Below, piece after piece: positions 1 to 8,062 of a stretch of 64,000 nucleotides of DNA. The stretch is from contig NZ_JAVDSL010000001.1 of assembly GCF_031455295.1 (NCBI RefSeq), forward strand, positions 2,147,578 to 2,211,577, written 5' to 3'. The DNA is from Leifsonia sp. 1010 (GTDB lineage Bacteria; Actinomycetota; Actinomycetes; Actinomycetales; Microbacteriaceae). Numbering within the stretch: position 1 is the first letter of the stretch; each line of letters starts with the position of its first letter. The notes beneath the pieces are model-generated. The model was not told where the DNA came from and did no database searches. It saw only the letters and a list, made by a program, of their open reading frames with translations. Position numbers and translations under genes: made by a program.

Positions 1-399
1 GCAGTTGATCCCGGTGCCGCAGACCACGGCGACCGCATCGGGCTCGTCGGTGCCCGCCCGGAGCAGCGCGAACAGGTCGTTGTCGACCGTCGCCGCCGCC
101 CACGGCGTGCCCGCGATGCTCGCCCGGAAGTCGTCGATCTCGGTGGGCAGGTCGAGCCCCGAGAGGTACAGGTTGGCGGCGGCGATCGGACGCGGTCCGG
201 TCTGCTCCAGCAGGCGACCGATCAGGGCGGAGACGAGGTCGGCCGAGCCGCGCATCCCGATCAGATGCGGGCTGGAGGTGGTGCCCCTGGCCTCGGCGAC
301 GACCGTGCCGTCGAGTTCCAGCGCCACCGCGTCCGTCTTCGATCCGCCGCCGTCGACGGCGATCACGAGCGGCGCGGTGGGCGCGTTGTCGTCGGTCAC
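1..399 (-). CDS. BadF/BadG-type sugar kinase (N-terminal part, cut by window edge)
   Basis: Only the first 133 codons are present; the gene runs off the left edge. The GTG start overlaps the stop of the GH4 gene by 4 bp (GTGA), so it is the last visible gene of the sugar operon. The protein begins with a phosphate-binding motif (AVDGGGSKTD, residues ~13-22) and ends in a second one (VVCGTGINC), the ASKHA fold signature of the BadF/BadG/BcrA/BcrD family, which includes N-acetylglucosamine kinases. In this operon it most likely phosphorylates the imported sugar or oligosaccharide in the cytoplasm. The substrate cannot be told from this fragment. Confidence 0.85.
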   Translation of the reverse strand, partial: MTDDNAPTAPLVIAVDGGGSKTDAVALELDGTVVAEARGTTSSPHLIGMRGSADLVSALIGRLLEQTGPRPIAAANLYLSGLDLPTEIDDFRASIAGTPWAAATVDNDLFALLRAGTDEPDAVAVVCGTGINC

Positions 400-1667
400 T
401 TGGCCCACTCCAGGTGGTCGCGGTTGTGAGCGATCAGCAGGTCGGTCAGCCGCTCGGCCCGATCGTACTGACCGACGAGGGGATGCGCGAGCATGGCCCG
501 CAACACGCGGTCGCGTCCGCCGTGCACCGCGGCGTCGAGCGCGAGCCGCTCATACCCTGCGACGTGGGTGATCAGCCCGGCGTGGTCGGCGGGCAGCGCG
601 GCGATGGGGAGCGCGGTGACGCCCCGCGCATCCACCGTCGCCGACACCTCGATCACGTGGTCGTCGGGGAGGAACGGCAGCGCTCCGTCGTTCCGCAGGT
701 TCACGACCTGCACGTCGCCGCGGTCGCCGGTGAGCGAGGCGATCAGGTCGACTGCCGCCTCGGAGTAGAAGGCGCCGCCGCGCTGCGAGAGCTGCTCGGG
801 CTTGGTGTCGACCGCCGGGTCGCCGTACAGCTCCAGCAGTTCGCGCTCGACCCGCTGCACCGCCTCGGCGCGGGTGGGGGAGTCGAGCTGCTCGCGGAGC
901 ACCTCGTCGTGGGCGTAGTAGTAGCGCAGGTAGTAGCTGGGCACGTCGCCGAGCAGCCGGATCAGGGACGCGGGGAGTTCGACCTCCTCGGCGAGCTGCT
1001 CCAGCCGGGTCCCGAGCAGCTCGTGCAGGGCGTCGCGCGTGCCAGAGTCGTCGGTGACGAGGACGGAGCGCTCCCAGGTCAGGTGGTTCAGCCCGACGTG
1101 GCCGAGCTGCACCTGCGCCGGGGCGACGCCGAGCATCCCCGCGACCCGGCGCTGGAAGCCGATGGCGACGTTGCAGAGGCCGACCGCGCGGTGGCCCTCC
1201 TGCAGCAGCGCGCGCGTCACGATGCCGACGGGGTTGGTGAAGTCGACGATCCAGGCGCCCGGCTTGGCATGCGTGCGGACCGCGTCGGCCACGCGCAGCA
1301 CGACCGGCACCGTCCGCAGGGCCTTCGCGAAGCCGCCGGGCCCGGTCGTCTCCTGACCGATGCAGCCGCACTCGTGCGGCCAGGTCTCGTCGCCGTGACG
1401 CGCCGCCTGGCCGCCGACCCGCAACTGGATCAGGACGACGTCCGCGTCCGAGACGCCCGCGACCAGGTCCGAGGTGGGCACGACGCGGCCCGGGTGGCCG
1501 GCCGCGCGGAACATCCGCTGGCTCATCCCGCCGACCAGGCGCAGGCGCTCCGGATCGGGGTCGACCAGCCAGAGCTCCTCGATCGGGAGCAGGTCGCGCA
1601 GTCGCGCGAACCCGTCGATGAGCTCGGGGGTGTAGGTGGAGCCGCCTCCGACGACCGTCAGTTTCAC
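396..1667 (-). CDS. GH4 family 6-phospho-beta-glucosidase-like hydrolase
   Basis: 423 aa, the usual length for glycoside hydrolase family 4. The N-terminus carries the NAD-binding Rossmann motif GGGSTYTPEL (residues 7-16); NPVGIVTRALL follows at ~145. The likely metal-site residues are Cys165 in GLCNVAIG and His195 in GLNHLTW. GH4 enzymes use NAD+ and a divalent metal to split 6-phospho-glycosides by an oxidation-elimination mechanism. The GTG start lies 3 nt after the permease stop, and the stop overlaps the kinase start, so it is cotranscribed with an ABC importer rather than a PTS. That implies its 6-phospho substrate is made by the downstream kinase. Exact specificity (beta-glucoside, chitobiose or other) is not determined. 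Confidence 0.9.
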   Translation of the reverse strand: MKLTVVGGGSTYTPELIDGFARLRDLLPIEELWLVDPDPERLRLVGGMSQRMFRAAGHPGRVVPTSDLVAGVSDADVVLIQLRVGGQAARHGDETWPHECGCIGQETTGPGGFAKALRTVPVVLRVADAVRTHAKPGAWIVDFTNPVGIVTRALLQEGHRAVGLCNVAIGFQRRVAGMLGVAPAQVQLGHVGLNHLTWERSVLVTDDSGTRDALHELLGTRLEQLAEEVELPASLIRLLGDVPSYYLRYYYAHDEVLREQLDSPTRAEAVQRVERELLELYGDPAVDTKPEQLSQRGGAFYSEAAVDLIASLTGDRGDVQVVNLRNDGALPFLPDDHVIEVSATVDARGVTALPIAALPADHAGLITHVAGYERLALDAAVHGGRDRVLRAMLAHPLVGQYDRAERLTDLLIAHNRDHLEWAK

Positions 1668-1670
1668 GTG

Positions 1671-2582
1671 TTATCCCTTCACGCCGGTGAGTGTGATGCC
1701 CTCCACGAAGACGCGTTGGGCGAAGAAGAAGATGAGGACGACCGGGACGGTGACGAGCATCGTCATGGCCATGGTGAGCCCCCAGTCGGTGCCGTGGACG
1801 CCGCGGAACGACGCCAGGCCGTAGGCGACCGGCCACGCGGCCGGGTTCTCGGAGGTGTAGAGGAGCGGCCCGTAGTAGTCGTTCCAGGAGGCGAAGAAGA
1901 GGAAGATCGCGGTGGCCGCGATCCCCGGCTTCGCCATCGGGAGCACCACCCGCCAGAGCACTCCGAACTCGCCGTTGCCGTCGATCCGCGCCGCGTCGGC
2001 GTACTCGTTCGGGATGGTGAGGAAGAACTGCCGGAGCAGGAAGATCGAGAACGCATCGCCGAGCAGGTTCGGCAGGATGAGCGGCCACAGCGTTCCGGTG
2101 AGTCCCAGTTGCGACCACATCACGTAGATCGGGATGGCGGTCACCTGCGGCGGCAGCAGCATGGCGATGATGATCACGGTGAACAGCACGCCGGAGCCGC
2201 GAAAGCGGATCTTGGCGAGCGCGTACGCGGCCGGAATGCTCGAGAGCAGCATGAAGGCCGTCGCGAGCACCGCGTACATCGCGGAGTTGGCGAACCACTG
2301 CGCCAGCGGCACCGTGGTGAACACCTTCACGTAGTTGTCCCAGTGGAACGGCTGCGGCCAGAGCGATGCGGTCAGGGTCTGCTCGGTCGACATCAGCGAG
2401 GTGAGGAACACGAAGATCACCGGCGCGATGAACAGCACCGCGAGCACGACGAGCACTGCGTGCTCGGCGATCCAGGAGAGGATGCGCCGGGCGCGGGCGG
2501 ACCGCGGGGTCGGGATGCGGCGGGGCGGCAGGGCGGGACGTTCCGTCGTCCCCGTGCCGGGGGTGAGGGTTGCCGAGGTCAT
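1671..2582 (-). CDS. ABC sugar transporter permease, MalG/UgpE type
   Basis: 303 aa. The ATG start overlaps the stop of the preceding permease by 4 bp (ATGA). A basic cytoplasmic N-terminus is followed by about six membrane segments. The cytoplasmic loop RIDGNGEFGVLWRVVLPMAK contains the EAA-type motif (A-ARIDG---------LP) that docks the ATPase. This is the CUT1-class inner permease partner of the upstream MalF-like protein. No ATPase gene is present in the operon, so import must rely on a shared MsiK-like ATPase encoded elsewhere, as is common in actinobacteria. Confidence 0.93.
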   Translation of the reverse strand: MTSATLTPGTGTTERPALPPRRIPTPRSARARRILSWIAEHAVLVVLAVLFIAPVIFVFLTSLMSTEQTLTASLWPQPFHWDNYVKVFTTVPLAQWFANSAMYAVLATAFMLLSSIPAAYALAKIRFRGSGVLFTVIIIAMLLPPQVTAIPIYVMWSQLGLTGTLWPLILPNLLGDAFSIFLLRQFFLTIPNEYADAARIDGNGEFGVLWRVVLPMAKPGIAATAIFLFFASWNDYYGPLLYTSENPAAWPVAYGLASFRGVHGTDWGLTMAMTMLVTVPVVLIFFFAQRVFVEGITLTGVKG

Positions 2583-3577
2583 TGCGCGCCTTCCGGGGTG
2601 AACGCTTTGAAGCGGCGGAGCAGCAGGACGAGGATGACCGCGGCCACCACGAACAGCAGCACCGCGAGGGCGGAGGCGTAGCCGAGCTGATAGGTGCCGA
2701 AGCCGCGCACGTACAGCCACTGCGTGTACGTGAGGAGCGAGCCGTCCGGGTAGCCGAGGTTGGAGCTGATGCCCTGCCCGACCACGGCCTTGCCCGACGC
2801 CACCGAGGAGGCCACGGCCGCCTCGGTGAAGTACTGGATGGCCGCGATGACGCCGGTCACGACGGCGAAGAGCAGCACGGGGGCGATCGACGGCATGGTC
2901 ACGTAGCGCACCTTCTGCAGGCCGTTGGCGCCGTCGAGCGACGCCGCCTCGTACTGCTCGCGGGGCACATCCAGCAGGGCGGCGAGGAAGATGATCATCA
3001 CGTCGCCCATGACCCAGATGCCGAGCAGCACGAGGGAGGGCTTCGACCAGGCCGGGTCGTTGAACCACAGCGGTCCCTGGATGCCGAAGAAGCCGAGGAT
3101 GTGGTTCACCGGTCCGGTCCCCGGGTTGAACAGGAAGACGAACGCGACGACGCTCGCGACCGGCGGCACGAGGGCGGGCAGGTAGAACACCGTCCGCCAG
3201 AAGCCGGATGCGCGGCGCGCTCGGGCGAGGAGCCCGGCGACGATGAGCGCGAACGCCGTCTTCACCGGCACCCAGATCACGACGAACCACAGCGTGTTGA
3301 GCGTCGCCAGCCAGACGTTCGGATCCTGCGTGAACAGGTACTGGTAGTTGCGCAGGCCGATCCACTGCGGCGGCGATACCAGGTCGAACCGCGTGAACGA
3401 GTAGTAGACGGAGGCGATCAGCGGGTAGACGAAGAAGATCAGCAGCCCGAGGAGGGCCGGCGCCAGCAGCGCCAGCGTCACCAGGGAGCGCTTGCGGCGG
3501 GCCGGAGAGCGGCGGGCGGGGGAGCGGCGCGTGGGGCGGGCGGTGGCCCGCCCCACGCGTTCTGCGGTCGCGGTCAT
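2579..3577 (-). CDS. ABC sugar transporter permease, MalF/UgpA type
   Basis: 332 aa with an Arg/Pro/Ala-rich cytoplasmic N-terminus (residues 1-30) and about six transmembrane segments starting at LVTLALLAPALLGLLIFFVY. The loop EAASLDGANGLQKVRYVTMP is the EAA motif of binding-protein-dependent permeases. It starts 10 nt downstream of the substrate-binding protein gene and its stop overlaps the next permease start. Pairs with the MalG-like protein to form the channel of a CUT1-class carbohydrate importer. Confidence 0.93.
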   Translation of the reverse strand: MTATAERVGRATARPTRRSPARRSPARRKRSLVTLALLAPALLGLLIFFVYPLIASVYYSFTRFDLVSPPQWIGLRNYQYLFTQDPNVWLATLNTLWFVVIWVPVKTAFALIVAGLLARARRASGFWRTVFYLPALVPPVASVVAFVFLFNPGTGPVNHILGFFGIQGPLWFNDPAWSKPSLVLLGIWVMGDVMIIFLAALLDVPREQYEAASLDGANGLQKVRYVTMPSIAPVLLFAVVTGVIAAIQYFTEAAVASSVASGKAVVGQGISSNLGYPDGSLLTYTQWLYVRGFGTYQLGYASALAVLLFVVAAVILVLLLRRFKAFTPEGAQ

Positions 3578-3587
3578 GGCGTCCGGC

Positions 3588-4919
3588 TCACGGTCCGGTG
3601 CTCAGCGCGAGCGCGTCGTTGATCTGCTTGTCGACCGACTTCAGTCCGGCTTCGAGGTCGCCGCCCTGGCTCTGGTACTTGTTCCACCAGTCCTGGAGCG
3701 ACTGCTGGTAGCCGGGGCCGAGCGGGCTCGGCGGCGTCGTCTGGACGTTCTTGTTCGACGCGATGTCGAGGAACGTCTTGTACTGCTCCGAGACCTCCAG
3801 CGTGGGCGAGGCGAGCGCGTCCTTCGTCGTCGGCACGTTCTTGAGGCCGTTCGCGAGCTTCACGATGGCGTCGGTGTCCGTGGTCAGGTAGCGCAGCAGC
3901 GCCCAGGCGAGCTCGGGCTGCTTCGAGCCCTTCGAGATGCCGATGATGTTGCCCGTGATGTAGCCGCCGCCGTACAGCTGCGTCTGGTCATCGGCGGTCG
4001 GGAAGGGCGCGGTGCCGTAGTGGAGGCCCTTCGCCTGGTCGTCGATGAACGCCGTGCGGTACTCGCCGTCGAGGTTCATGGCGACCTGCCCGGTCTGGAA
4101 CGCGTTGTCGGCGGAGAACTCCTGGCCGAGCCCGGAGGTGAAGGCGTTGAGCTTGTCCCAGCCGATCGTGTCGACGAACTTCTTCTGCCAGGCGATCAGC
4201 TCCTTCCATCCTTCGCTGGAGCCGACGGCGCTCGTGCCGTCGGACTTCAGCCACTTCGCGTCGGCGGCGGGGCCGACGTGGGCGGCCGAGTTCTCGTACC
4301 AGCCCATGGTCGGGTTGAAGCCGAGGGTCTTGATGGAGCCGTCCGGGTTGAAGGTCGTCAGCTTCGCGGCCATCGACTCCAGCTCGCTGAGCGTCTTCGG
4401 CGGCGCGGTGTACCCGGCGGCCTTCAGCAGGTCGGTGTTGTAGTAGAGGCCGTAGACGTCGGCGAGCATCGGCATCGCACAGCGGGTGCCTTTGAACTCG
4501 GTGTACGACTTCACGGTGTCGGAGAACTGGCTCATGTCGACGCCGTCGCGCTCGATGACCTTATTGAGGCTGCGGAAGGCGCCGTTGGAGCAGAAGTTCC
4601 CGACGATGTCGGTGGAGTACGAGAGGCCGACGTCGACCTTGCTGCCGGTGGCGATGGCCTTCTGGAGCTTCTCGTCGTCCTGGCCGGAGTGGACGTCGAC
4701 CGTGATTTTCGGGTACTTCTTCTCGAAGTCGTCGACGACGGACTGGATGACCTTCGCCTCGCGGTCGGAGAAGAAGTGCCAGAACGACACGGTGCCGCTG
4801 AGGTCCTTCGGGGTGCTGGCGGCGAAGTCGGTGCCGCCTCCGCCGCCGGAGCAGCCGGAGAGGGCGAGCGCGGCGGCGGCGGTGACCGCTGCCGCGGCGA
4901 TGAGATGGCGGTGTTTCAC
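3588..4919 (-). CDS. ABC sugar transporter substrate-binding lipoprotein
   Basis: 443 aa from the chosen GTG at 4919, which has an AGGGAG Shine-Dalgarno sequence 6 nt upstream; an in-frame GTG at 4934 would add five residues but swallow that site. The N-terminus is a lipoprotein signal: KHRH, a hydrophobic alanine-rich core and the lipobox ALSGC, so the protein is anchored outside the membrane. The rest is an extracellular solute-binding family 1 fold (DLSGTVSFWHFFSD, later LWALLRYLTTD-type helix). It captures the sugar for the two permeases downstream. First structural gene after the ROK regulator. Confidence 0.93.
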   Translation of the reverse strand: MKHRHLIAAAAVTAAAALALSGCSGGGGGTDFAASTPKDLSGTVSFWHFFSDREAKVIQSVVDDFEKKYPKITVDVHSGQDDEKLQKAIATGSKVDVGLSYSTDIVGNFCSNGAFRSLNKVIERDGVDMSQFSDTVKSYTEFKGTRCAMPMLADVYGLYYNTDLLKAAGYTAPPKTLSELESMAAKLTTFNPDGSIKTLGFNPTMGWYENSAAHVGPAADAKWLKSDGTSAVGSSEGWKELIAWQKKFVDTIGWDKLNAFTSGLGQEFSADNAFQTGQVAMNLDGEYRTAFIDDQAKGLHYGTAPFPTADDQTQLYGGGYITGNIIGISKGSKQPELAWALLRYLTTDTDAIVKLANGLKNVPTTKDALASPTLEVSEQYKTFLDIASNKNVQTTPPSPLGPGYQQSLQDWWNKYQSQGGDLEAGLKSVDKQINDALALSTGP

Positions 4920-4953
4920 GGGTGGCTCCCTCACTGTCGGTGGGTGCAGATGT

Positions 4954-4996
4954 GGTGGTGCGGGATGGGGTGGTGCGGGTGGATGCGGTGGTGCGG
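4954..4996. repeat. Three short G/T-rich repeats upstream of the binding-protein gene
   Basis: GGTGGTGCGG occurs at 4954, 4969 and 4987 (spacing 15 and 18 nt) in the 87-nt gap between the ROK gene and the substrate-binding protein gene. The spacing in multiples of three and the low complexity suggest slippage. No hairpin or promoter is obvious in it. It may simply be a spacer of the operon leader. Confidence 0.6.
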
Positions 4997-5006
4997 TCGC
5001 GGGTCG

Positions 5007-6158
5007 CTACGGTGCGATCCGCGACACTTCGGCGAAGAGCGCGTCGCGCACCTCGCCGATGAGGTGCTCCCTGGCTCCGCGGAGCACCGGGTGGGCGTCG
5101 ACGCCGGTCGCGACGACGCTGCGTTCGCCCCAGGCGGGGCGGAGTTCGGAGGTGACGAGTTCGGCGAGCCGGTCGCCGCCCGCCGAGCCGGTGGGGCCTC
5201 CCAGCACGACCAGCTCGGGGTCGAGGAGGGCGAGGACGGGGACGACGCCGACGGCGACCCGGCGGGCCAGCTCCCCGAGGAACGCCTCGCGTGCGTCCGG
5301 GTCGCCGGCGAAGGCGCCGTCGCTGGAGACCCCGTGGCGGGCCGCGAGCCGGGCGACGGCCGGGCCTCCGATGAGGTCCTGCAGGTCGCCGGCCTCGGGG
5401 TCGAGCTCGGCGGCGGAGCGGGGGATGGGCAGGTAGCCGATCTCGCCGGCACCTCCGGAGGCTCCGCGGTGGACGCTGCCGCCCTGGTCGACCGACAGGC
5501 CGAGGCCGTCGCCCATCCAGAGCAGCGCGAAGCCGCCCGTGTCGCGCCCGGCGCCGTCGGTGCGCTCGGCGAGCGCGGCCAGGTTCACGTCGTTGTCGAT
5601 GCGCACCTCGATGCCGAGGGCGTCGCGCAGCCGCCGGCCGATGCCCCGCTTGGGCCAGCCGGGGAGCGTCTCGATGTAGGTCAGCTCGTCGGTGCGCGGG
5701 TCGAGCGCGCCCTGCACGCCGATGCAGACGGAGCGGACCTGCTGCGGGTCGGCCGCCGCCGCGGCGCACGCTGCGTCGATGGCCGCGCGCACATCCTCTT
5801 CAGGGGAACGCCCGGCGAGCGGCGTGACGGCGATGGGCTGCTCGGTGCCGGAGGCGTCGACGACCGTCGAGTGCAGGGCCTCCGCGTCGATGTCGACGGC
5901 CACGGCGAGCATCCGGTCGGTCCGCACCGCGTAGCTGGCCGCGTTCGGTCCGCGGCCGCCCGAGACCTCGCCGACGACGTGGATGAGGCCCGCCGTCTCG
6001 AGCCGGGCGACCATCTGCGCGGCGGTCGGCTTGGAGAGCCCGGAGAGCTCGCCGATGCGGTTGCGGGTGAGGACTCCGTGCTGCAGCAGCAACGACAGGG
6101 CGGTGCGGTCGTTGGTCTCGCGCAGCCACCCGGGGGTGCCCCGAACCGGTCCGGTCAT
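5007..6158 (-). CDS. ROK family transcriptional regulator of the sugar operon
   Basis: 383 aa. The ATG at 6158 is preferred because GAAGGG lies 6 nt upstream; the ATG at 6164 would add two residues and sit against that site. Residues ~12-65 form a winged helix-turn-helix (LTRNRIGELSGLSKPTAAQM), followed by a ROK sugar-kinase-like domain (VAVDIDAEALHSTVVDASG, GVQGALDPRT, IDNDVNLAALAE). The usual ROK zinc motif CxCGxxGC is not present, and neither Asp/Gly pattern proves kinase activity. It lies immediately upstream of the transporter genes in the same direction and probably represses its own operon in response to the sugar, through the palindromes at 6203-6223. Confidence 0.9.
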   Translation of the reverse strand: MTGPVRGTPGWLRETNDRTALSLLLQHGVLTRNRIGELSGLSKPTAAQMVARLETAGLIHVVGEVSGGRGPNAASYAVRTDRMLAVAVDIDAEALHSTVVDASGTEQPIAVTPLAGRSPEEDVRAAIDAACAAAAADPQQVRSVCIGVQGALDPRTDELTYIETLPGWPKRGIGRRLRDALGIEVRIDNDVNLAALAERTDGAGRDTGGFALLWMGDGLGLSVDQGGSVHRGASGGAGEIGYLPIPRSAAELDPEAGDLQDLIGGPAVARLAARHGVSSDGAFAGDPDAREAFLGELARRVAVGVVPVLALLDPELVVLGGPTGSAGGDRLAELVTSELRPAWGERSVVATGVDAHPVLRGAREHLIGEVRDALFAEVSRIAP

Positions 6159-6202
6159 CCTCATCCCTTCGTTGGAACGATGCTCTCGCGTGAATGTATC
6201 AG

Positions 6203-6223
6203 GAAAGTTTCTTTATAGTAAAG
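6203..6223. promoter_or_regulatory. Candidate ROK operator in the divergent promoter region
   Basis: Two abutting palindromes, GAAAGTTTC (6203-6211) and CTTTATAGTAAAG (6211-6223), form an A/T-rich island between the divergent ROK and lipoprotein genes. On the minus strand a TTACTA (6221-6216) / TACATT (6198-6193) pair with 17-nt spacing could be the ROK promoter. On the plus strand TATAGT (6214-6219) could be the -10 of the lipoprotein gene. The palindromes overlap both, as expected for a ROK operator; the binding protein is inferred. Confidence 0.55.
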
Positions 6224-6318
6224 CTCCTGTTTCCGCGAATGCCGTCTACCGGTCCTCTCAGGAAGTGAACCGTCCACCCCTCGGGCAGCGTGCCATGGGT
6301 GGAAGGGAGCATCCGCTC

Positions 6319-6891
6319 ATGAGAAACACGACATCACCCACACGCTTCGCGGCACTGGCGGCGGGAGCCGCCGCCGTGCTCCTCGCGCTCGCCGCCTGCT
6401 CGGCCACGGGAGGCGGGGGATACTCGGCGCCGGGCTCCGGCACATCCGGCTCCTCCAGCCCGTCCGCGTCCACATCGTCAGGCGCCTCCGACGCCGGCGC
6501 GGCCGCCCTGAAGACCGGCTCGACCACGCTCGGCACCGTGGTCGTCGACGGGAAGGGCCTCACCGCCTACGTCTTCGACAAGGACACCGCCGGTTCCGGG
6601 ATGAGCGTCTGCTCCGGGCAGTGCGCCACCCAGTGGCCGGCGATCGAGGCCGGAAGCGACCATCCGACCGTGCAGGGCGTCACCGGCACGGTCGGCACGA
6701 TCACCGGCGTCGACGGCAAGAAGCAGGTCACCCTCGAAGGGCACCCGCTCTACACCTACGCCGGCGACTCCGCGGCCGGCGACGTCACCGGCCAGGGCTT
6801 CGGCGGGATCTGGTGGGTCGTCGCACCGGACGGCACGAAGGTCACCTCGTCGTCGTCCACGCCGACCTCCGGCAGCGGCTACACCAAGTGA
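6319..6891 (+). CDS. Lipoprotein with COG4315/PF03640-type secreted repeats
   Basis: 190 aa from ATG 6319, with GGAAGGGAG 9 nt upstream; the longer open frame from 5983 runs through the ROK promoter and is not credible. Signal peptide with lipobox LAAC, then a Ser/Gly/Thr-rich linker (residues ~30-60). Two copies of the Lipoprotein_15 repeat follow: TVVVDGKGLTAYVFDKDT with CSGQCATQWP, and VTLEGHPLYTYAGDSAAGD ending in GIWWVVAPDG. Such proteins are exported to the cell surface; their function is unknown, with a redox or periplasmic role sometimes suggested. Monocistronic. Confidence 0.85.
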   Translation: MRNTTSPTRFAALAAGAAAVLLALAACSATGGGGYSAPGSGTSGSSSPSASTSSGASDAGAAALKTGSTTLGTVVVDGKGLTAYVFDKDTAGSGMSVCSGQCATQWPAIEAGSDHPTVQGVTGTVGTITGVDGKKQVTLEGHPLYTYAGDSAAGDVTGQGFGGIWWVVAPDGTKVTSSSSTPTSGSGYTK

Positions 6892-6894
6892 CGC

Positions 6895-6932
6895 AGCGCG
6901 CCCGCGTGCTCAGCCGAGCGCGCGGGCGTGCT
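6895..6932. terminator. Bidirectional terminator hairpin between convergent genes
   Basis: Arms 6895-6910 and 6917-6932 match at 14 of 16 positions around a 6-nt loop and cover the 18-bp gap between the lipoprotein stop and the stop of the convergent epimerase gene, reaching into the 3' end of the latter. No U-tract follows, as is usual for high-GC actinobacterial hairpin terminators. Confidence 0.6.
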
Positions 6933-7905
6933 CCACGAGTCGGTCGAACGCCGCATCCAGGTCGGGGTCGACCCGCTGCCGCTCCTGGTCGGCGAGGTAC
7001 CACTCCACGATCTCCCCGGCGCCGCGGGCGAACGGCACCCGGGCGCTGAACCCGGGCACCATCGCCTTGACCTTGCTGTTGTCGAAGTGCATCGAGTGCG
7101 CCTTGTCGCCGAGGAGGCCGGGGCCGACCTCGGGGATCACCGCGGCGATCGACTCGCTCGACACGTGGACGAGCTCCGCCTCGACCCCCAGCGCCTCCGC
7201 CAGGTAGCAGTAGATCTGATCCCACGTCGGGGCCTCGTCGCCCGTGATGTGGAAGGCGTCGCCGACGGCCTCGGGGCGGCCGAGCAGTCCGACGAACGCC
7301 ACCGCGAAGTCGGTGTTGTGCGTGATCGTCCAGCGGCTCGTGCCGTCGCCGTGCACGACGACGGGGGCGCCGCGCCGCATCCGCTCGAGGTCGGTCCAGC
7401 TCCCGGTCGTCGGGATCATCGTGCGGTCGTAGGTGTGCGACGGCCGCACGATCGTGACCGGGAATCCGCGGTCGCGGTACGCCTCCATCAGCGCATCCTC
7501 ACAGGCGATCTTGTCGCGCGAATACTGCCAGAACGGGTTGCGCAGCGCGGTGGACTCGGTCACCGGGACGCGCGACGGCGGCTTCTGGTAGGCGGAGGCG
7601 GAACTGATGAAGACGTACTGCCCGACCCGGCCCTCGAACAGGCCGAAGTCGGTGGTGATGTGCTCGGGCGTGAAGGCGAGGAACTCGGCGGCGACGTCGA
7701 AGCTGCGTTCGCCGAGCGCACGGTGCACGCTCTCCGGGTCGCGGATGTCGGCGTGCAGCACCTCGACGCCATCGGGGAGGGGACGGGTCGAGCTGTTCCC
7801 GCGGTTCACCACCGTGACCTCGTGGCCCTGCTCGAGGGCCTCCGCCACGCACGCCGAGCTGATGACGCCCGTCCCACCGATGAAGAGTGTCCGTGTCGCT
7901 GCCAT
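6910..7905 (-). CDS. NAD-dependent epimerase/dehydratase (extended SDR)
   Basis: 331 aa from ATG 7905, preceded by AAAGGAG at good spacing; the longer upstream frame overlaps the mscS promoter region. Nucleotide-binding motif FIGGTGVISSACV lies near the N-terminus and NRGN follows the second beta strand, suggesting NADP preference. YVFISSASAY and the YSRDK catalytic Tyr-Lys pair (YxxxK) are present, and WTITHNTDFA lies in the C-terminal substrate domain. Resembles the NAD-dependent epimerases and isoflavone-reductase-like proteins of actinobacteria. Substrate unknown; it stands alone between unrelated genes. Confidence 0.85.
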   Translation of the reverse strand: MAATRTLFIGGTGVISSACVAEALEQGHEVTVVNRGNSSTRPLPDGVEVLHADIRDPESVHRALGERSFDVAAEFLAFTPEHITTDFGLFEGRVGQYVFISSASAYQKPPSRVPVTESTALRNPFWQYSRDKIACEDALMEAYRDRGFPVTIVRPSHTYDRTMIPTTGSWTDLERMRRGAPVVVHGDGTSRWTITHNTDFAVAFVGLLGRPEAVGDAFHITGDEAPTWDQIYCYLAEALGVEAELVHVSSESIAAVIPEVGPGLLGDKAHSMHFDNSKVKAMVPGFSARVPFARGAGEIVEWYLADQERQRVDPDLDAAFDRLVEHARALG

Positions 7906-8062
7906 TCCCGCTCCTTTACGCGTCCTGCGTCGCCGATCGGCGGACGTCCGTCCGAATGGCCAGGCTAGTCCGCTGGCCCCGCGCTCGCGAGGGCGGGTCG
8001 ACCCTCCGGCCGTGCGCGCGTACACTCCTTCGCGAATTCGACCCCGAGGAGTCCTCCCACCC

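Noticed and set aside
414..2681. Long plus-strand open frame of 755 codons opposite the sugar operon
   Set aside because: Composition is Arg/Glu/His/Asp-rich without motifs; it is the antisense shadow of GH4 and permease genes in very GC-rich DNA. The same applies to other long antisense frames, for example at 16634-18760, 20090-22480, 27618-29999, 53321-55246 and 57571-61032.
5983..6318. Upstream extension of the lipoprotein frame into the ROK gene
   Set aside because: It crosses the divergent promoter region and precedes a perfect lipoprotein signal with its own ribosome site at 6301-6309.
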